Below are positions 25,787-40,400 of a DNA stretch of 64,000 nt, in pieces. Below the pieces are notes generated by a model, which was not told the DNA's origin, did no database searches, and saw nothing but the letters and a program-made list of their open reading frames with translations. Origin of the DNA: Ichthyophonus hoferi. Taxonomy: Eukaryota > Opisthokonta > Ichthyosporea > Ichthyophonida > Ichthyophonidae. The position numbers were made by a program, and so were the translations under genes. Location of the stretch: positions 158,862 through 222,861 of the forward strand of contig NAOQ01000022.1 of assembly GCA_002751075.1 (NCBI GenBank), written 5' to 3'. Each line of letters begins with the position of its first letter. The first letter of the stretch is position 1.

Positions 25787-28700
25787 TTAGCCATAAATAA
25801 CCCATTTGGCTGAGGTAGATGGGTACATATGGCAAAGACTAACCAGTACTGGTTGCATAATATTGTTCAAGGCAACAGCTGCACGGGTAGTTTGAGTGAC
25901 GTGGCTGAGTGCGATGACCCGATTGGTTATCTGCATGGAGATGATGTGCATTAGTATAGTATAGTAAGAGTTTATATACACATACTGGTTACCAGTACAC
26001 ACACTCTTGTAGTAGTTCATAATTTTCTTCATTGGACACGTCATGACATAAGTATTAATAAGATTTAGAAAGTAAGCAATGAGAGGAGTGCTAGTGATTA
26101 AAGTGTCCCATAATATAATACATATACTACTAACCACAAACCAAATAGGAAGGCTAGAATAATGTAAATACAGTATATTGATTGCAATAACTAGATCAAT
26201 AGTAGAAGTAAAGAAAATAAGAAAAGATAGTTCCAATGCATATGCAAATAGTAAACACCTACCAGTATACCACTCTCAGCCCATCCTACTGATCCTAGTA
26301 GATGAGGAATCAGATGGCATAACATTTTCAGTGATCCCTGTAATGGGAACCCCCCAGCACATATCCATTCTGCTAAAGCATCCTCGTTGGTCAATGATAT
26401 CTGAGATCGGTCCACTGGCATTGTCTTCATATAGGCCAGGGGGTTGAAAAATGCATTTGTAGTGTGATCTCCCCATGCCATGCAACACAGTGCTATCAAT
26501 ACTAGCCCATTGCGGGTTGAATTTTCAATAGAATCATCTGTGCTATCCGTTAAATCCCCGTGAATGCCTGTAGCCAATTTAAAAGTCATATCTAGTGTAT
26601 CAGTCAACCATTTGGCTCGTATTTGGAGCCCTCCGGGAAGTGCAGTGGCTGCTGTAAGTGCTGCAACCACACTGGTTGCTACGGAAATTGAGGATTTTGT
26701 GTAGGTACCACCGAGGCGTGGATCTAGAAGCCAAGCACGACATGGGTATAATTGTCTGCAAAGGAAAGAGCAAGTGTCAATGAAGAGTAATAGTCCATTC
26801 AGAAGTGAATAGGACGAAGGAGAAAGGTATGGGTGTGATGTTTCAAGGTGTGGCAGATTATATATAGTAGACTGTCCAAGTCATGAAATTCATCTTTGTG
26901 CATACACTAGTGTGTATATCTACATCCGTATAGTAGCCTGCGTGAGTATAGCTGTATTACGAGTAGAGATAAGAGAAAGAGAAGGAGAAAGGAAGTGTGT
27001 GGTTCATTTTTGAAATTAGAAAGTTATTTACACAAACACCAACAAATATCTTTTGTATAGCCACAATATCCCCGACACAGTCCAATGCTTGTCACCTAGT
27101 GCACTCGACCATCCAGGCTGATCCTAGGGTAGGGACAGTGCTTGCATCATTTAAGGTGGTCCGCACTGTCTTATATACCAGTAGGCATCGAACTAGACAA
27201 GTCAACGTGGCACAGCTGGCATTTACCAATCCGTCCTCTTTCCCCCTTAGAAGCACTTGGGTAGTGTGCATGGGAAGTAAAGAGATGCACTCACATAACT
27301 TTAAGAGTGTATGCTTTGCATCACTAGGGAAATACGGCGGTTGGATCGGACTAAATAGCTCAGTATAATAACTGAAAACAGAGGGGAATGTTGAACATGC
27401 AATGCTGTGGACCAACGGGTTATCGGTTTGCTGTAGACAAGCTAATAGCCCGTCGAGAATATAGGGTTGAATAGCTGACTTACGATCTGGAGAAAGGAGT
27501 TTCGTAGATGGCTGTATATGAATGCATGGATGTATGACGTTAAAGTATGAATGTTAGTAGAGGGCCTGTGCGTGAAACATACACATACATCTACAGGATG
27601 CATATAATCTTACACCCATTATAAAAATATAATACTTAAAGGTATATACCCACCCCATACAGCAGTGTACATATGTTTTCTAGAGTTTTTCTTGCCAGAT
27701 TCTCTGATACGGCAACCATCATCAATAGTAAGCTCTATAGTGGGAGAGGTATGGTTAATATGGAATCATATAGGTATATTAAAATGTGGCATGATGCTAT
27801 GTTACATAAACCAAAATGGAGTCTACCTCACATACATTAGAGCTCAGCAATAACAATCCATACATAATAAGCTATGTACATTATATATACACTCACCAAG
27901 CATGTATAGATAGACACACTCCATTTCATTATTAAAGTACTCTGACATCAACTTCTGTTCACACGCCCCATTAAGTAACACAGTATAATAGAAAATAGTT
28001 GCTCCCATTAGACTACCCTTCCGGACTCAGTCATTTGACTAAGGATTATTTACCAAGAGCTAAAAGAAGAGCAATCTGTCGAGCTGAAAGATAGACAGAC
28101 TATATGTCAAGAAGAACATAACGAGAGAGGAAGGTGGTAGGAAAGTGGCAGAGAGGTAATAGGAGACCATGGGGATAAAGAAGGTGTAGGTCTATACAAT
28201 ATTACAGGACAAAAAAATGAAAAACATGCAAATTTATGATGGCATGAGGGACACCAAGGAGGATAGGATGAAGGAGGCAAACCTTGGCCAGAGTCTGTTG
28301 GGCGTGTAGCGGCAGGTGACAGAATCTCGAGGGCTCACACAGGAGAACACACAGTTCAGCTGCGGAACCTTTGAATAAGAGTGTGAGTCACTGCTGTACT
28401 ACCTAGTACAATATATGGTTTATACAATCAAAAGATATTATGCTATACTGCTAAACTCAAAACAAACATATGGACATGGAAGGTAAAGGTAAAAAGACTG
28501 GCTTACGCCCTCCATCATGTTTCCTCCCGTTTACCCACACACATCTTTCTATTCTCATATTCTATTATCTACTTCACTCCTCCCAACGTCCAATTATATC
28601 CTCCCACACTCACACACCTACCAATAAGAGATGCCTGGTTAGCCAGAAGTCGCACTGCCAGCCCTGCTGATGTGTCTTCAATAGGGGCATAAGCCCCCTT

Positions 28701-31700
28701 CTCTTCCTCGCTGTCCTCCCTGGTCTGTGCTAGTATATGCAAGACAAGGGTGGCCCAGTTGACTTCAGGCAGGCTTGGGGTTTGGACTAAAATATATAGA
28801 GCCGCACAGGCATTGTCATCATCTAGTGGTGGAAGGCTTGGTCAGCTATTATAGTAGTTAATATAAGTGTGACTGTGGATATGTGCATGTACATAGGGGC
28901 GAAAGGATAGAAGACAGATAGATGGGAGATGAAAAAAGACTGAAGAGGAAATAAGAACTGAACAAAGGAGAACCATGCAATAAAGTAAGAAGGGGGGATA
29001 GCAATAATAGGCAGCAGGAATGATTTAAAGGAAATAAAATACCTTTCGAAGTAATTAGGGCGTCATACAATGCCCTGAGAAGGGATGTCTTTGGCAGGTG
29101 GCCATAGGAGCTAGGTACCAGGCGGCCATTTTTAAACGCCCCTCCAGCTTGTCGTCCATGGAGCTGAGAACCTACGAGAGCCCCTACCAGCCACCCTGCA
29201 TAAAGCCTAGAGTAGGTAGGAAGGGTAGAGGTCAAATGGTAGGTCTAGGTGTAAGAAGGGCTTATGTGTAATTAAGGATATGGGTGGCTGTAATGTAATA
29301 AAAAAGAGTACGAGGTGTCGCAGTAGGTTACTGTACTTGTGTGCCAGTGTGTTGGGACTGGATCAAACTATACATATTTGCTTTAAAATACAACTAATAA
29401 GCAAATTTAGCAACAAATGAGAGAAATTAACAATTAATCAAATGTTGTTATTAAATAGAGAATGTTATTACCAGTCTGTTTCCGCAATTGAATATAGCCG
29501 CACCCAAGATGATAGATGTGATATTAAGATACGCTCATTCACATATATCTCTACATTAGCGTAAGATGAAGCTATTATTAATCTACCACACAATCATGAC
29601 CCCTTCCCCACTTCACCTTATTGTAGGATCACCCATGGTACGTGCAGTGCCAGCCTTATATAACAGGTCCTCAACATAGCCAGACAGAACATCCACGTAT
29701 TTTCCACAGCCTCCTACATCACTGTCACTACTTAGATGTACCACCCCTCCACCCAGGCCACCTCGTTCTATGCCCAGTATACATGCTACACACACCATGG
29801 CAGGGACACATACGGTTGGGTCCATTGACTGGGATGCAGGATCTGATGTAGAGCAGGAAATGATATATGATTTGAGGGAGGTCAGTATAGAGGGCAGAAA
29901 GGAAGGGTCCCATGCATAGCCCTCAGCAAATAGGCCGTGGATAAGGTTACCCAGGGCAACACCACAACCAATAGAAGATGGTCCCTGTCCCTCAGGCCAC
30001 ACAAGAAGATGCTGAGGAGCGAGGGAGGGGAGGGGTTAGCAATAAGTAACAATTCATCTCTTTCTCTAACTCGTTGTATGTGACTGTCACGCAGATAGAC
30101 GCATTCTTTATTAGGTCATATGCATCTATATACATACACAATTCTGGTATACAGTGGCCATATTTCAGTTTCTTCCTTGCTCCCTAACTTCCCCTATCGT
30201 ATGCAATTCATATATGTGAAGGAAAAAGTCGCACCTGCAGATATTCATCTATCGATGATCGGGCCAGTAAGTTGTGGGGGAAGGAGCCTACACATACGGC
30301 TGACAGGGTCACCTTAAGACCATCCAAGCACATCTCATCCTGCAGTAAATAGTGTTAGTGGAACTATTTTATTGAATGCTATGTATAACAACCCCATCCC
30401 CACGCCTTCTTCTCGAAATTTCATATGAATGACCTATGTAATAGAGCCGTGTAGTGAATAATTGAAATAATCAATAGTTACAAATTAATGCAAACATGCA
30501 TGCATATATACATTTACGTAAGAATAAACATGGTTGAGTCCATCTCCTACCACCTTTCCGGATAGCTTTCCAATATGCTAGTTAATCTTAGTAGTTCTAA
30601 CAGTGTCGTTCACATGTATTAGAGATTTTTCCCTTTCAATCATTCCCTTAAAATATAAAGGATACTGTTATATGGTTTTTCAACTGGATTAATTAGTTAG
30701 TCATAAAAAAATAAGCATAATTGTAGGTATAAGCATGTGTATATATGCATATATTCTCCCCTATATGCATTTATATCTATGCCTGTATATAGTTGTACCG
30801 TGATATAATTCTTTCCCTAACTCCGTTCACATACCATCTTTGTGTCCTGGAATCTATCCATGAGATCCTCTCCTAATCGTTTGAGGCGCCAGTGAAGTGT
30901 CCCCTCTTGTGCCAGGGCCGCAGTGCAGTAGGCTAGGCCTATATAGGCCCCAAGCCCTATAGGTCCTGCAGTTTGTCGCAAACGAGGGCTCCATAGCTCC
31001 TCCACCACCATAAGGATGGTACCAGCCACCCCATCATCCCGGCCTTCGGTTAGCCCGTTGGCTTTCATGCCTCCAGCCAAAAGCCCTACCCCGCAGTTAC
31101 ATGCAAATCCTAGCCATGTTGCGTCAGAGGAGGACGAGGTGCTAGCCAGGCGAGAGAGATGCAAGAGGTATATCACTAGGTCTCGCTGGCAGTGACGGTT
31201 TGTGTGGACCACAAGGCGTCGGCCCATAGTCCCTAGGATAATGGCGGCGGCAAAACGGGCGGGTACTGACACATTTGATTTGCCTTGATCAATACCCCAG
31301 GGTAGTTCAGGACCTGCAGGGATGGGCTGTCGTGTTAGTATCACTGCCACACACCTCTCTTGAATGAACACATGATTATATATAAAGAGAAGAAAATATA
31401 GAGGTAGAGATGATAAAATATACCCGTTAACATATTTACCAAAAGAAAGAAACACTGCTGGTAAAATATTACTGGTTTGTATTTGTTTAGTACTAGCATC
31501 TATATATTCTCCTTAACAACCTATAGCGTGCATCCATCAACCAGGGTAAACATAAATACAGAATATCCAATCAGAATGTGTAATGATGATCTGAAGACTA
31601 ACAGCCTACATTATAACCTGTTATAATTTAACACAACCGTCCTATCGGTTTCCACCTACTCTTATGAAACCCTCTGTGCCCTATTCGGTACAACCAAATA

Positions 31701-34700
31701 ATATGAATTTCTAGTATAAATACTAAATAGCAAAAGAATTTTCTGGTGAGTATGTGATGTTGTGTTAAGTATTCGTTTCAATTTGCAAATGAGATAAATT
31801 TTAACAAAAGGTATTAAATAGCTTAAGTTCTTAATACTTTGTCCTAAAATCAGCTTGGGTAAAGGTAAAAAGCGGCACCTGAGTAAGCTCCAACTATATT
31901 ATACTTCACTATAAGAGGTTATAACAAAAAAATCATGTTGGGCTGAATCCTAGATAATAATCAAACAGCACAGAATCATAATGGAGACATACTACGACTC
32001 ATATATATATATATATAAAAAGGTAGCACGTTTCTACAGCCTTACCCATATTATCTGACCTACAAACATGGCAAAGCAGTACTATTGCAATATTATCGTG
32101 TTCCAATTATAAATCTAGTCTATGAACACCCCCCTATGTAGTCATACCTGATATATCACAGGTAGCGTTCAGGATCCTAGCTACCATATGAGCCAGGGTG
32201 GCTACTATAGAATCCACTGTGGTGTGTACTCGTTGTACGTTGCCCCGTAGAGCCAGTGCCAACCCTCCCAATGCTATGTGGGCAAATATAAGAAATTAAT
32301 GTAGGCAGTAGAGACCTCTAATTATTCTCATGAGGTAATGGTCGGAATGTATATCTATATTGAATGATTATTACAGGGCAGTGAAGTATTAATCCAAATA
32401 ATACACTCAATGCATTACTAGGCAACGCAAAAAGAATGAGTAAAAAGAGAGGGGTGATCATAGAAGCGTGAAGTAGTTGAATGAATGTAATGTGAATGGA
32501 TAAAACAATAGACCAAGAATGAGTAAATTGAAGACATTAGAAGGATATATATATTGATCATGTAATGCGGGTGGAGGAGAATGCAATGAGAATGAGATCA
32601 GAAATAAAACTAAAAGTTAGAGTATGAACAAAAGATGACAGATATATATATATATATATATATATATACCTAGTATAGTATTAGTCTCACAGACCGCGCT
32701 CTTGCGAGAAGTAGTCTGTAAAATGATTATAATCTCATCCATAACCACTATCTCAGCTTCTTCCACAGTAATCCTAAGGAGACAATATGGTCACATTAGT
32801 TTCCTATACCATCTGCTTTTACTCTTTGGACGTGACTAGTAAGTGATACCAAGATACTGTAAGAGTGAGAGGTGTATATTAGGTAACTGGTGTAATACTA
32901 ATAGAATATCGTCATTGTCACAATCGGCATTGGATAGGAATATGATATACATCCGGTTATGATAGGATCTATACTATGAGAAGGAAATCATTGGGTAGGA
33001 TATAGGGAAACCAAATTTTCGATTGGGAAAAAGGACTTCAATATGCCACATTATTGGATGGGCAACCTCAACACATGCCTAGTTCTCTGTGCTAATATGT
33101 ACTCATGCAGATTATGTTACATTATCTTATCTTATACTATATAATACTATATTATGTGATATTACATGATGCTAAATTGTATTATGTCATATCATCTCAT
33201 TCTCGTTCATGTGGTTTCACTCGGTCCATTTCCTTGAAAAATAATATTTTTCATCCTTTGTCTATTTACATACTTTTCAAACTACCCAAATATCTCTCCA
33301 CCCACCTATATATTTCCATACACCTACGCATGTTTTGATGTCTGTGTATATCAAGATATGTGCTTGTACATGAACGTATACAGTGATATATTTATATATA
33401 TAATGAGGCATACGCACGTAGTTAAACACTAAGAACCATAGGAGGGGAGAGGAGGATATACTTATTATGGTTCTCAAGTTCTCCCCTAGCTATCTCAGCA
33501 GGTATACAAATTTTCATTAGCTGCTCCATGAAGGACAACCATGACGTCACTGTATATATGTATATATATATATATACGGGTTAGTCACGACCTTGAGTAA
33601 ATCATGCATGATATATCATGGCACCAGCTATATAATTAGTTAAACGGTCAAGTATAAACCTGTCCCTATTGGAGTTAAAAGATAATGGCATCGCATAGCA
33701 ATTCTATAAGATAATGCAAGGAATCAGGCTACTTGTTAGAATAACCCTAACGATTGACGATGACAAGGTGGCATCCCATCATAACAGAGTGTAATTTAAT
33801 TACTAGTCTAGATCAATATAGACACGTCCATCAAAATAGGCACTCAATCAGTGTGGACCAAATATTAGTTGATCTCTGTGTAAGTAGTTGCATTGTGTTG
33901 CTTCCTTACACCATAGCGTGGCAGTGAGCATTAACTATCAAATGAAATCTTATTTTTAAGTTTACTGGATAATATATATATATTAGAAATGTATTTATAT
34001 AAGAAATAAGGACATAAAGAAAACTATAAAAAATTTTGGGGAGAGGGGGAGGGAAGGCCCTTATCCACCTCTCTGCATTATGGATTTTCCCTTTATGGAA
34101 TATTAATCCCTTTAAACCCCTTATCAATATGAAGGTTAATTGAGCAAAGAGTAAGTCTATACGCCCGTTAATAGATCGATTATAACATATAGTGCTAGCC
34201 TAATATATAACTAGGACAATGGGTAAGATGAACTGCATGGAGGAAGAAAGGAAGGAACGAAGAAAGGGGGATGGAAGAAAAAGAAGCAAAGAGAAAAACC
34301 AGTGCATTGCAATGTAACTCTAAACAGACACACCCAACTGAAATGAAACATTAAAATTACACCTCATACCAGCTAATAGGCGAAGATGCCAGTCACCCGT
34401 GCTAAGAGGGTTAGGGCTCTCTAGCATGTCGGTAAATAATCTTCGCACGTGTCGTCCAGCCTGAATCCTCTCTTTCCTCCCTACCCCTCCCTGTACTTCC
34501 TGCCCATCTCCTCGGCCGGCATTGTCTACATTGTACACACCAAGTAATCCACCTGAGCGTAGTCAATGACATAATGTAAGTATCTATGTACATAGGTGTA
34601 TGCTTATATGTAAACTTAATCTCTTCATGGTATAGGTTTGCAACTATTTAAATGTATGTTAGTGATGATGCAACTGTAATGATAGATAACGTTTTAATAG

Positions 34701-37443
34701 ATATGTAAGCCAGTATAGTATATATATATAAGTTATACATACGTAGAATAAGAGTATATAAAAATGAATATGTATGTATACATGGCTTATGATATTATAT
34801 TATAGCATAGTCTCAATGGTCTACTAAAGTAGATATGGTTTATTACAGCATATATTCAAGACAATACATGTGTATGGCTTTCATAAAAACAATATTCATT
34901 GCTATCCAATAAAAGCATCTTTTGAACTGAAATATGAATGAACGGATTTGGAGTAGGCTGTTCTTATTGCTGGCAATGAACAGAAAGTACAGAGGTAAAT
35001 TAGCCAGAGGAGAGTAATATAAAGGCTTAACCGTTGAATATATACATGGGTTTGAATTTGTACCCATAATGTATGTTGCTGTACTAACAACTAAAAATAA
35101 GTAGTAATACCTACAGGATGTAGTAACCTATTAGTACTTACCACCAAGAGCGGCTCTAAGTGCAGCAGTAGGTGCAGAGTCAAAGGCAGACTGAAGGATG
35201 GTTGGTACCTTAGCTAACATACGATAATAAGCCGTACGTTGATGGCCTTCACGTGCACCCTGTGAACTCACTGATTGATGGATTAGGGGGTGTTGTCATG
35301 GCAACATCATAAAGGTGATATTGCATATAATTGAGTGTTTTATTGCCGTACATATCAATAATTAGTATGCTGATTATCCTACCAATAGAAGGTGTTGTCA
35401 TGGTGACATAGGTTTGGATAGACCAAAGAACCTCAAAGCAATCCTTCACAATTGGAAGGTAATAAAAAATTTAAAATTTAGAAAACATTTAAAAAGAGGT
35501 TAATCAGGTCAAAGACTCTGTACTTTCTTTTTATCACCCAACGAAACCTAGTCCCACATTTAAAGATATTATGCTAATTGGTAGAATTCTCTTTTAAGTA
35601 ATATACCAGACTGTACAATCATAGAGTAACATCTATGCCCACAATAACACCATATTGGTGGGTAAAGTGTAACCTCCAGGAAGCCAAAAAGGTTAAAGGC
35701 GGTTTCTGGAGCCAATTTTGTAAAATTCACTCGAAATTTAAAAGCGAGAATTTATCAATCAAAAAACAGCGTGAAACATGACTAAAAATCATGTCATTTC
35801 CTTAAAAAATGTCTTTTTAAAAGAAATTATTTTAAGAGGCAAGAAGGTCTCGGGACTAAATTTGCGCTATATCTGTATGAATCTATGAAAGTGTCTATAG
35901 TGTAGTTAACTTACAAAACTATTATTGTAACTATCTCAAAATATAATATAATAGTCTATATTACCATAATAGGGTGCTCATGAGTTGACATATATTCTGT
36001 ATTCTTTTAGTAATGATTGATAAAGTCATTGCACCAATCAAATATATTTAATAAGTCGCATAAGGTGTTGGTATGCATTGAGAAAGAGGTCCATAGAGGA
36101 ATGATAATATAGACATGTGCATGTAAGTGCATGTTTGTGTACCTTGAACAAGAACGATACTGAACTAATAAACAGTGTTCGGAAAGCAATAGGCATATAG
36201 TCCTAGCACAGTGACAAGATATTATTATCAGAAGCATAACTAATAGAAAGAAAAATAACCTTTTCGCATAGAAGCAAATGATAGCTCGTATGCTAGGGCT
36301 CTTTCCACTAGTGACCTGCAGCCAGTTAAATGTCCGTTTGCCTTCGACATGATCAGTTGGACATATTTTTTCGCGTCTACACCTGTATGAAAAATGTATT
36401 GGATAAACAAAAATAAATGAGCAAGAGAAAAGAAAAGGTGAAAGGTGAGTGTGGGTGAAAAACAAAATGAAATAGAATTCGTACGCTGTTAGATAAGAAA
36501 GTGATAAGGCAGCCAAAGTATAAATAAGCAATACCTCGCATCGGAAAAATTTGGAAGCTATACATCATAATCTCCCAATTCGGCCAATATATCCTAAAGA
36601 GCTCTCATATGATACATGTTTACATAATAATACAATATTGTATTAGTATACATCATATTGTATTGTATTTCATTATACTATATTTCAATATATAACAGTA
36701 TTGTACAGTATATTATATTATATTATATTATATCGACGCAAAGCCAAGTCATATTTATTACTCAAACAATACTAGATATCTGACTTATCTATATTATTGT
36801 ATACTACTACGCAAAATTAAAATGCGTACATAACATTGAAAACCCTTTTTAAAAATAAATAAATTACCGTTTATAAAGCGTACTCATTTGCATGTAAGAC
36901 AGACCATAAAACTTACCAGCACCCTCACATGGCCTGGGAAGGGGACAGAGTGGGTAATCCTTTCCATTAATGTCCTTCTGCATTGTTGGCTTTTGCGCTG
37001 TTTCAATGAGTAGGCTAATATGCCAAGTGTATGACAGTCAGTAAATGATTTCACAATAGCTTATTTTTCTCTTTTTTTTTCATTTTTGAAAACATAGCCC
37101 GGAGACTGCACTACGTACAATAATTATATGCTAATCTACTATGTTATCTTTACATTCTTTTACCAGCCATATTCCTTAACCTGAGTTAGTGAGTGACCAA
37201 ATACTTATAATCTCTCATCGAGACAGATGCTCTTTTCCAAACACAGGTAAACAGGTCGAGCAAGTATTATATAAGTGTTAAGCATTATGATGCTAAAGAG
37301 GTCTTCATAATGTATTTGATTTCATATACAACCATCGACAAACAATATGAGTTTTAAACGCAAAACAATTGGTATACTATGAAAGGCTTCCAAGCTGCTT
37401 AAATGCGATGGATTAAAGTATTTATTATTACAATGATTGTTTC

Positions 37444-37474
<31 letters not shown>

Positions 37475-40400
37475 CAAACAACAGGTCATGCAAGCACAGT
37501 ACCAAAAAAGGCCTGTCTAGAAAGTTAAATTAAAAAAATATTCAATCGCAGGATATACAAAGAAAAGCACTTTAGTAGTATAGGAGGCATGAGAAAAGGA
37601 GATAATTGGCTAACAAATATATGTATCTTGAATGCATAAAACAAAATGTGTGCTTGCAGTAAATATGGGTGACAATAGACAAGTGGTCACTACTAAATGA
37701 TCTAACTACTAGTATATAAATGAAGACAATAGGGCCCTACCTTATGATTGGCTCATAATCATCCAGCATATCCGCCAGGGGAAATTTTAACAGGCTGTTA
37801 AAGGCAGCTTTTCGCACCCTCTCGTCTTTATTATTGGTAGCTCCTATATACACAATGTTATTTTATATTTATCACATATATAAAAGACCACATCTGACCC
37901 CGCCCCTTTCCCTCTTTCTCTGCTTGTATTTTTCTTTCTTTTATATAGAATGTCGAATATCAAAAGCACAAAAAGATTAATTAATTAAGAACGAAAAATA
38001 CACTAAAAGGTCTTACATCACCTAAACCCAATCATTGCATTATGCTCCAGTGCACACTTCCTAAATGCACTTCCTCCACCAAGAGCCCCTCCCCCTCCCC
38101 ACCTCCCCCCAAACTGTTTCATTTTTCATTGGCTGTGGGTATCTCACATTGAGGACTGAACTATTGATTAGTGTTTCAAAGTGATGATATGCCTGTGTAC
38201 TGGATTGGATATCTGACGAATATAATCAATTACATATATAGTGAACTATACTGTATACTAAACGTATAGTGCATGTGTAATTTCTCCTTTATGCAAGTAT
38301 GTACCACTTTATGTGCAATAAATGGAAGTTAGGCGCATATAAAACAATGACGGTGGCAAAGATAATACTAAGGATAAAGTATATATATATATATATATAT
38401 TAGTATATGGAAGCCCCAAATAATGAAGAATGTATACTCACCCCACAGTTTTTGTAGAACACGCATTTTGAACTCCTCTGCCATGCAACGATCAGCCTAG
38501 GATCGCATTGGATCAGTAGCTAATACAAATAGAACTAAAAAGTGAAGTATATAGATGTCTATATATCTATTTATATACAACCTGCAGAAGGATCATTATC
38601 CAATAATGTGTCTTCAAAACGAGGTCGAAAACTCATCCTAGTCTGATGAGAAACCAACAGTGGTACAGATATAACTTCATGAGAAATAGTCACAGAAAAA
38701 AAAGAGAGGTCAGTCAACTAGGGTTGATTCGGTATTGTATTAATTAGTATAAACTAATATATCTAAGGCAATTATTATGGTCGAATAAGAAGAGCCATAC
38801 TATAACTTGTTATCTTATTATTATGTAAAATATAACGAATACATATATGGAGTTATATCATGTGTGTATACATGGATTCTTATCTATAAAAGTATTTCAT
38901 TTTGCAAGTATAGGCATTAAATGAAGTCCAACAACAGAGTACCACTCCATTAAGTACCAATATCAAGACACATACATACGATAAGCCTTGAAAAAAAGGC
39001 AAAGTGATGTCAGACAATTTCATTATATGAGTGTGTTTTGCATATCTTCATAGTTATATATGTGTTTATGTATATGAAACCCCATTTACATAAAATTATT
39101 TTTATGTCCATATGGTTTTATGTCTTGATAGTACTAAACCACCCTGTCCCACTCTCTCATACACATTCTCCATAGATCTATATAAAATACCTACCAGTGA
39201 GGCGGAGTCAGGCAGCGAGAAGGTAGGAGTGAGGGAAAGAAGGGTCATAGCATTGGCTAGGACAAGGGGTCGGGTTTCTTGATCCAACCAAATAAGTTGA
39301 TCTTGTGCATTTCCTGGTATACTAATGTATCAATATAATGTTAGATTATNNNNNNNNNNNNNNNNNNNNNNNNNNNNNNNNNNNNNNNNNNNNNNNNNNN
39401 NNNNNNNNNNNNNNNNNNNNNNNNNNNNNNNNNNNNNNNNNNNNNNNNNNNNNNNNNNNNNNNNNNNNNNNNNNNNNNNNNNNNNNNNNNNNNNNNNNNN
39501 NNNNNNNNNNNNNNNNNNNNNNNNNNNNNNNNNNNNNNNNNNNNNNNNNNNNNNNNNNNNNNNNNNNNNNNNNNNNNNNNNNNNNNNNNNNNNNNNNNNN
39601 NNNNNNNNNNNNNNNNNNNNNNNNNNNNNNNNNNNNNNNNNNNNNNNNNNNNNNNNNNNNNNNNNNNNNNNNNNNNNNNNNNNNNNNNNNNNNNNNNNNN
39701 NNNNNNNNNNNNNNNNNNNNNNNNNNNNNNNNNNNNNNNNNNNNNNNNNNNNNNNNNNNNNNNNNNNNNNNNNNNNNNNNNNNNNNNNNNTCAGAGCATT
39801 GGCTAGGACAAGGGGTCGGGTTTCTTGATCCAACCAAATAAGTTGATCTTGTGCATTTCCTGGTATACTAATGTATCAATATAATGTTAGATTATAGGCT
39901 AGTATGGTAATGTAGGAACATAATATTATATTAATGGCTATACAGCTATGGTCTTGCAATAATTTTACTAAGATAGTAAAACATCTTAAATCCATTGCCA
40001 CTCGGTCTATATAAAACGGATTAATGTAGAAAAAGCTGAGTGTAAAAAAGACGGGATAAGAAAATATATAGAAAGGGGGGTACTGACTTAATGAAGCAAT
40101 TGAAACAGGAAATCACGAGGTGAGAAAAGCTAGTGGAAGTGATTGAAGAGAGAAAAGGTTTGGATAGGAAGCTAACTAAAAGATAAAACAAGACGGATAT
40201 TTGGAAGAGAAGAAAGAGTAGTGATTGGAAAAGAGAGAAAACAATAGGTGGACAAAGAAAAAACCATGAATAGAAAGAGAAAGATCGCATACGTAAAATG
40301 ATGACAATAGCGTTTACAGTCATAGGTTATATTGAGAGTTGAATTAGAGTTACATGATTATAATCACAACTGAGTCACGTGCTCTTAAACGTAACCAGGA

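Noticed and set aside
25905-25930. Acceptor at 25931|25930 for the last FOCAD exon
   Set aside because: It cannot be joined in phase to exon 31; the acceptor giving an exon start at 25904 fits.
35259-35270. Acceptor at 35260|35259 for FOCAD exon 17
   Set aside because: It breaks the reading frame with exon 16; the acceptor 11 bases upstream (exon start 35270) restores phase.
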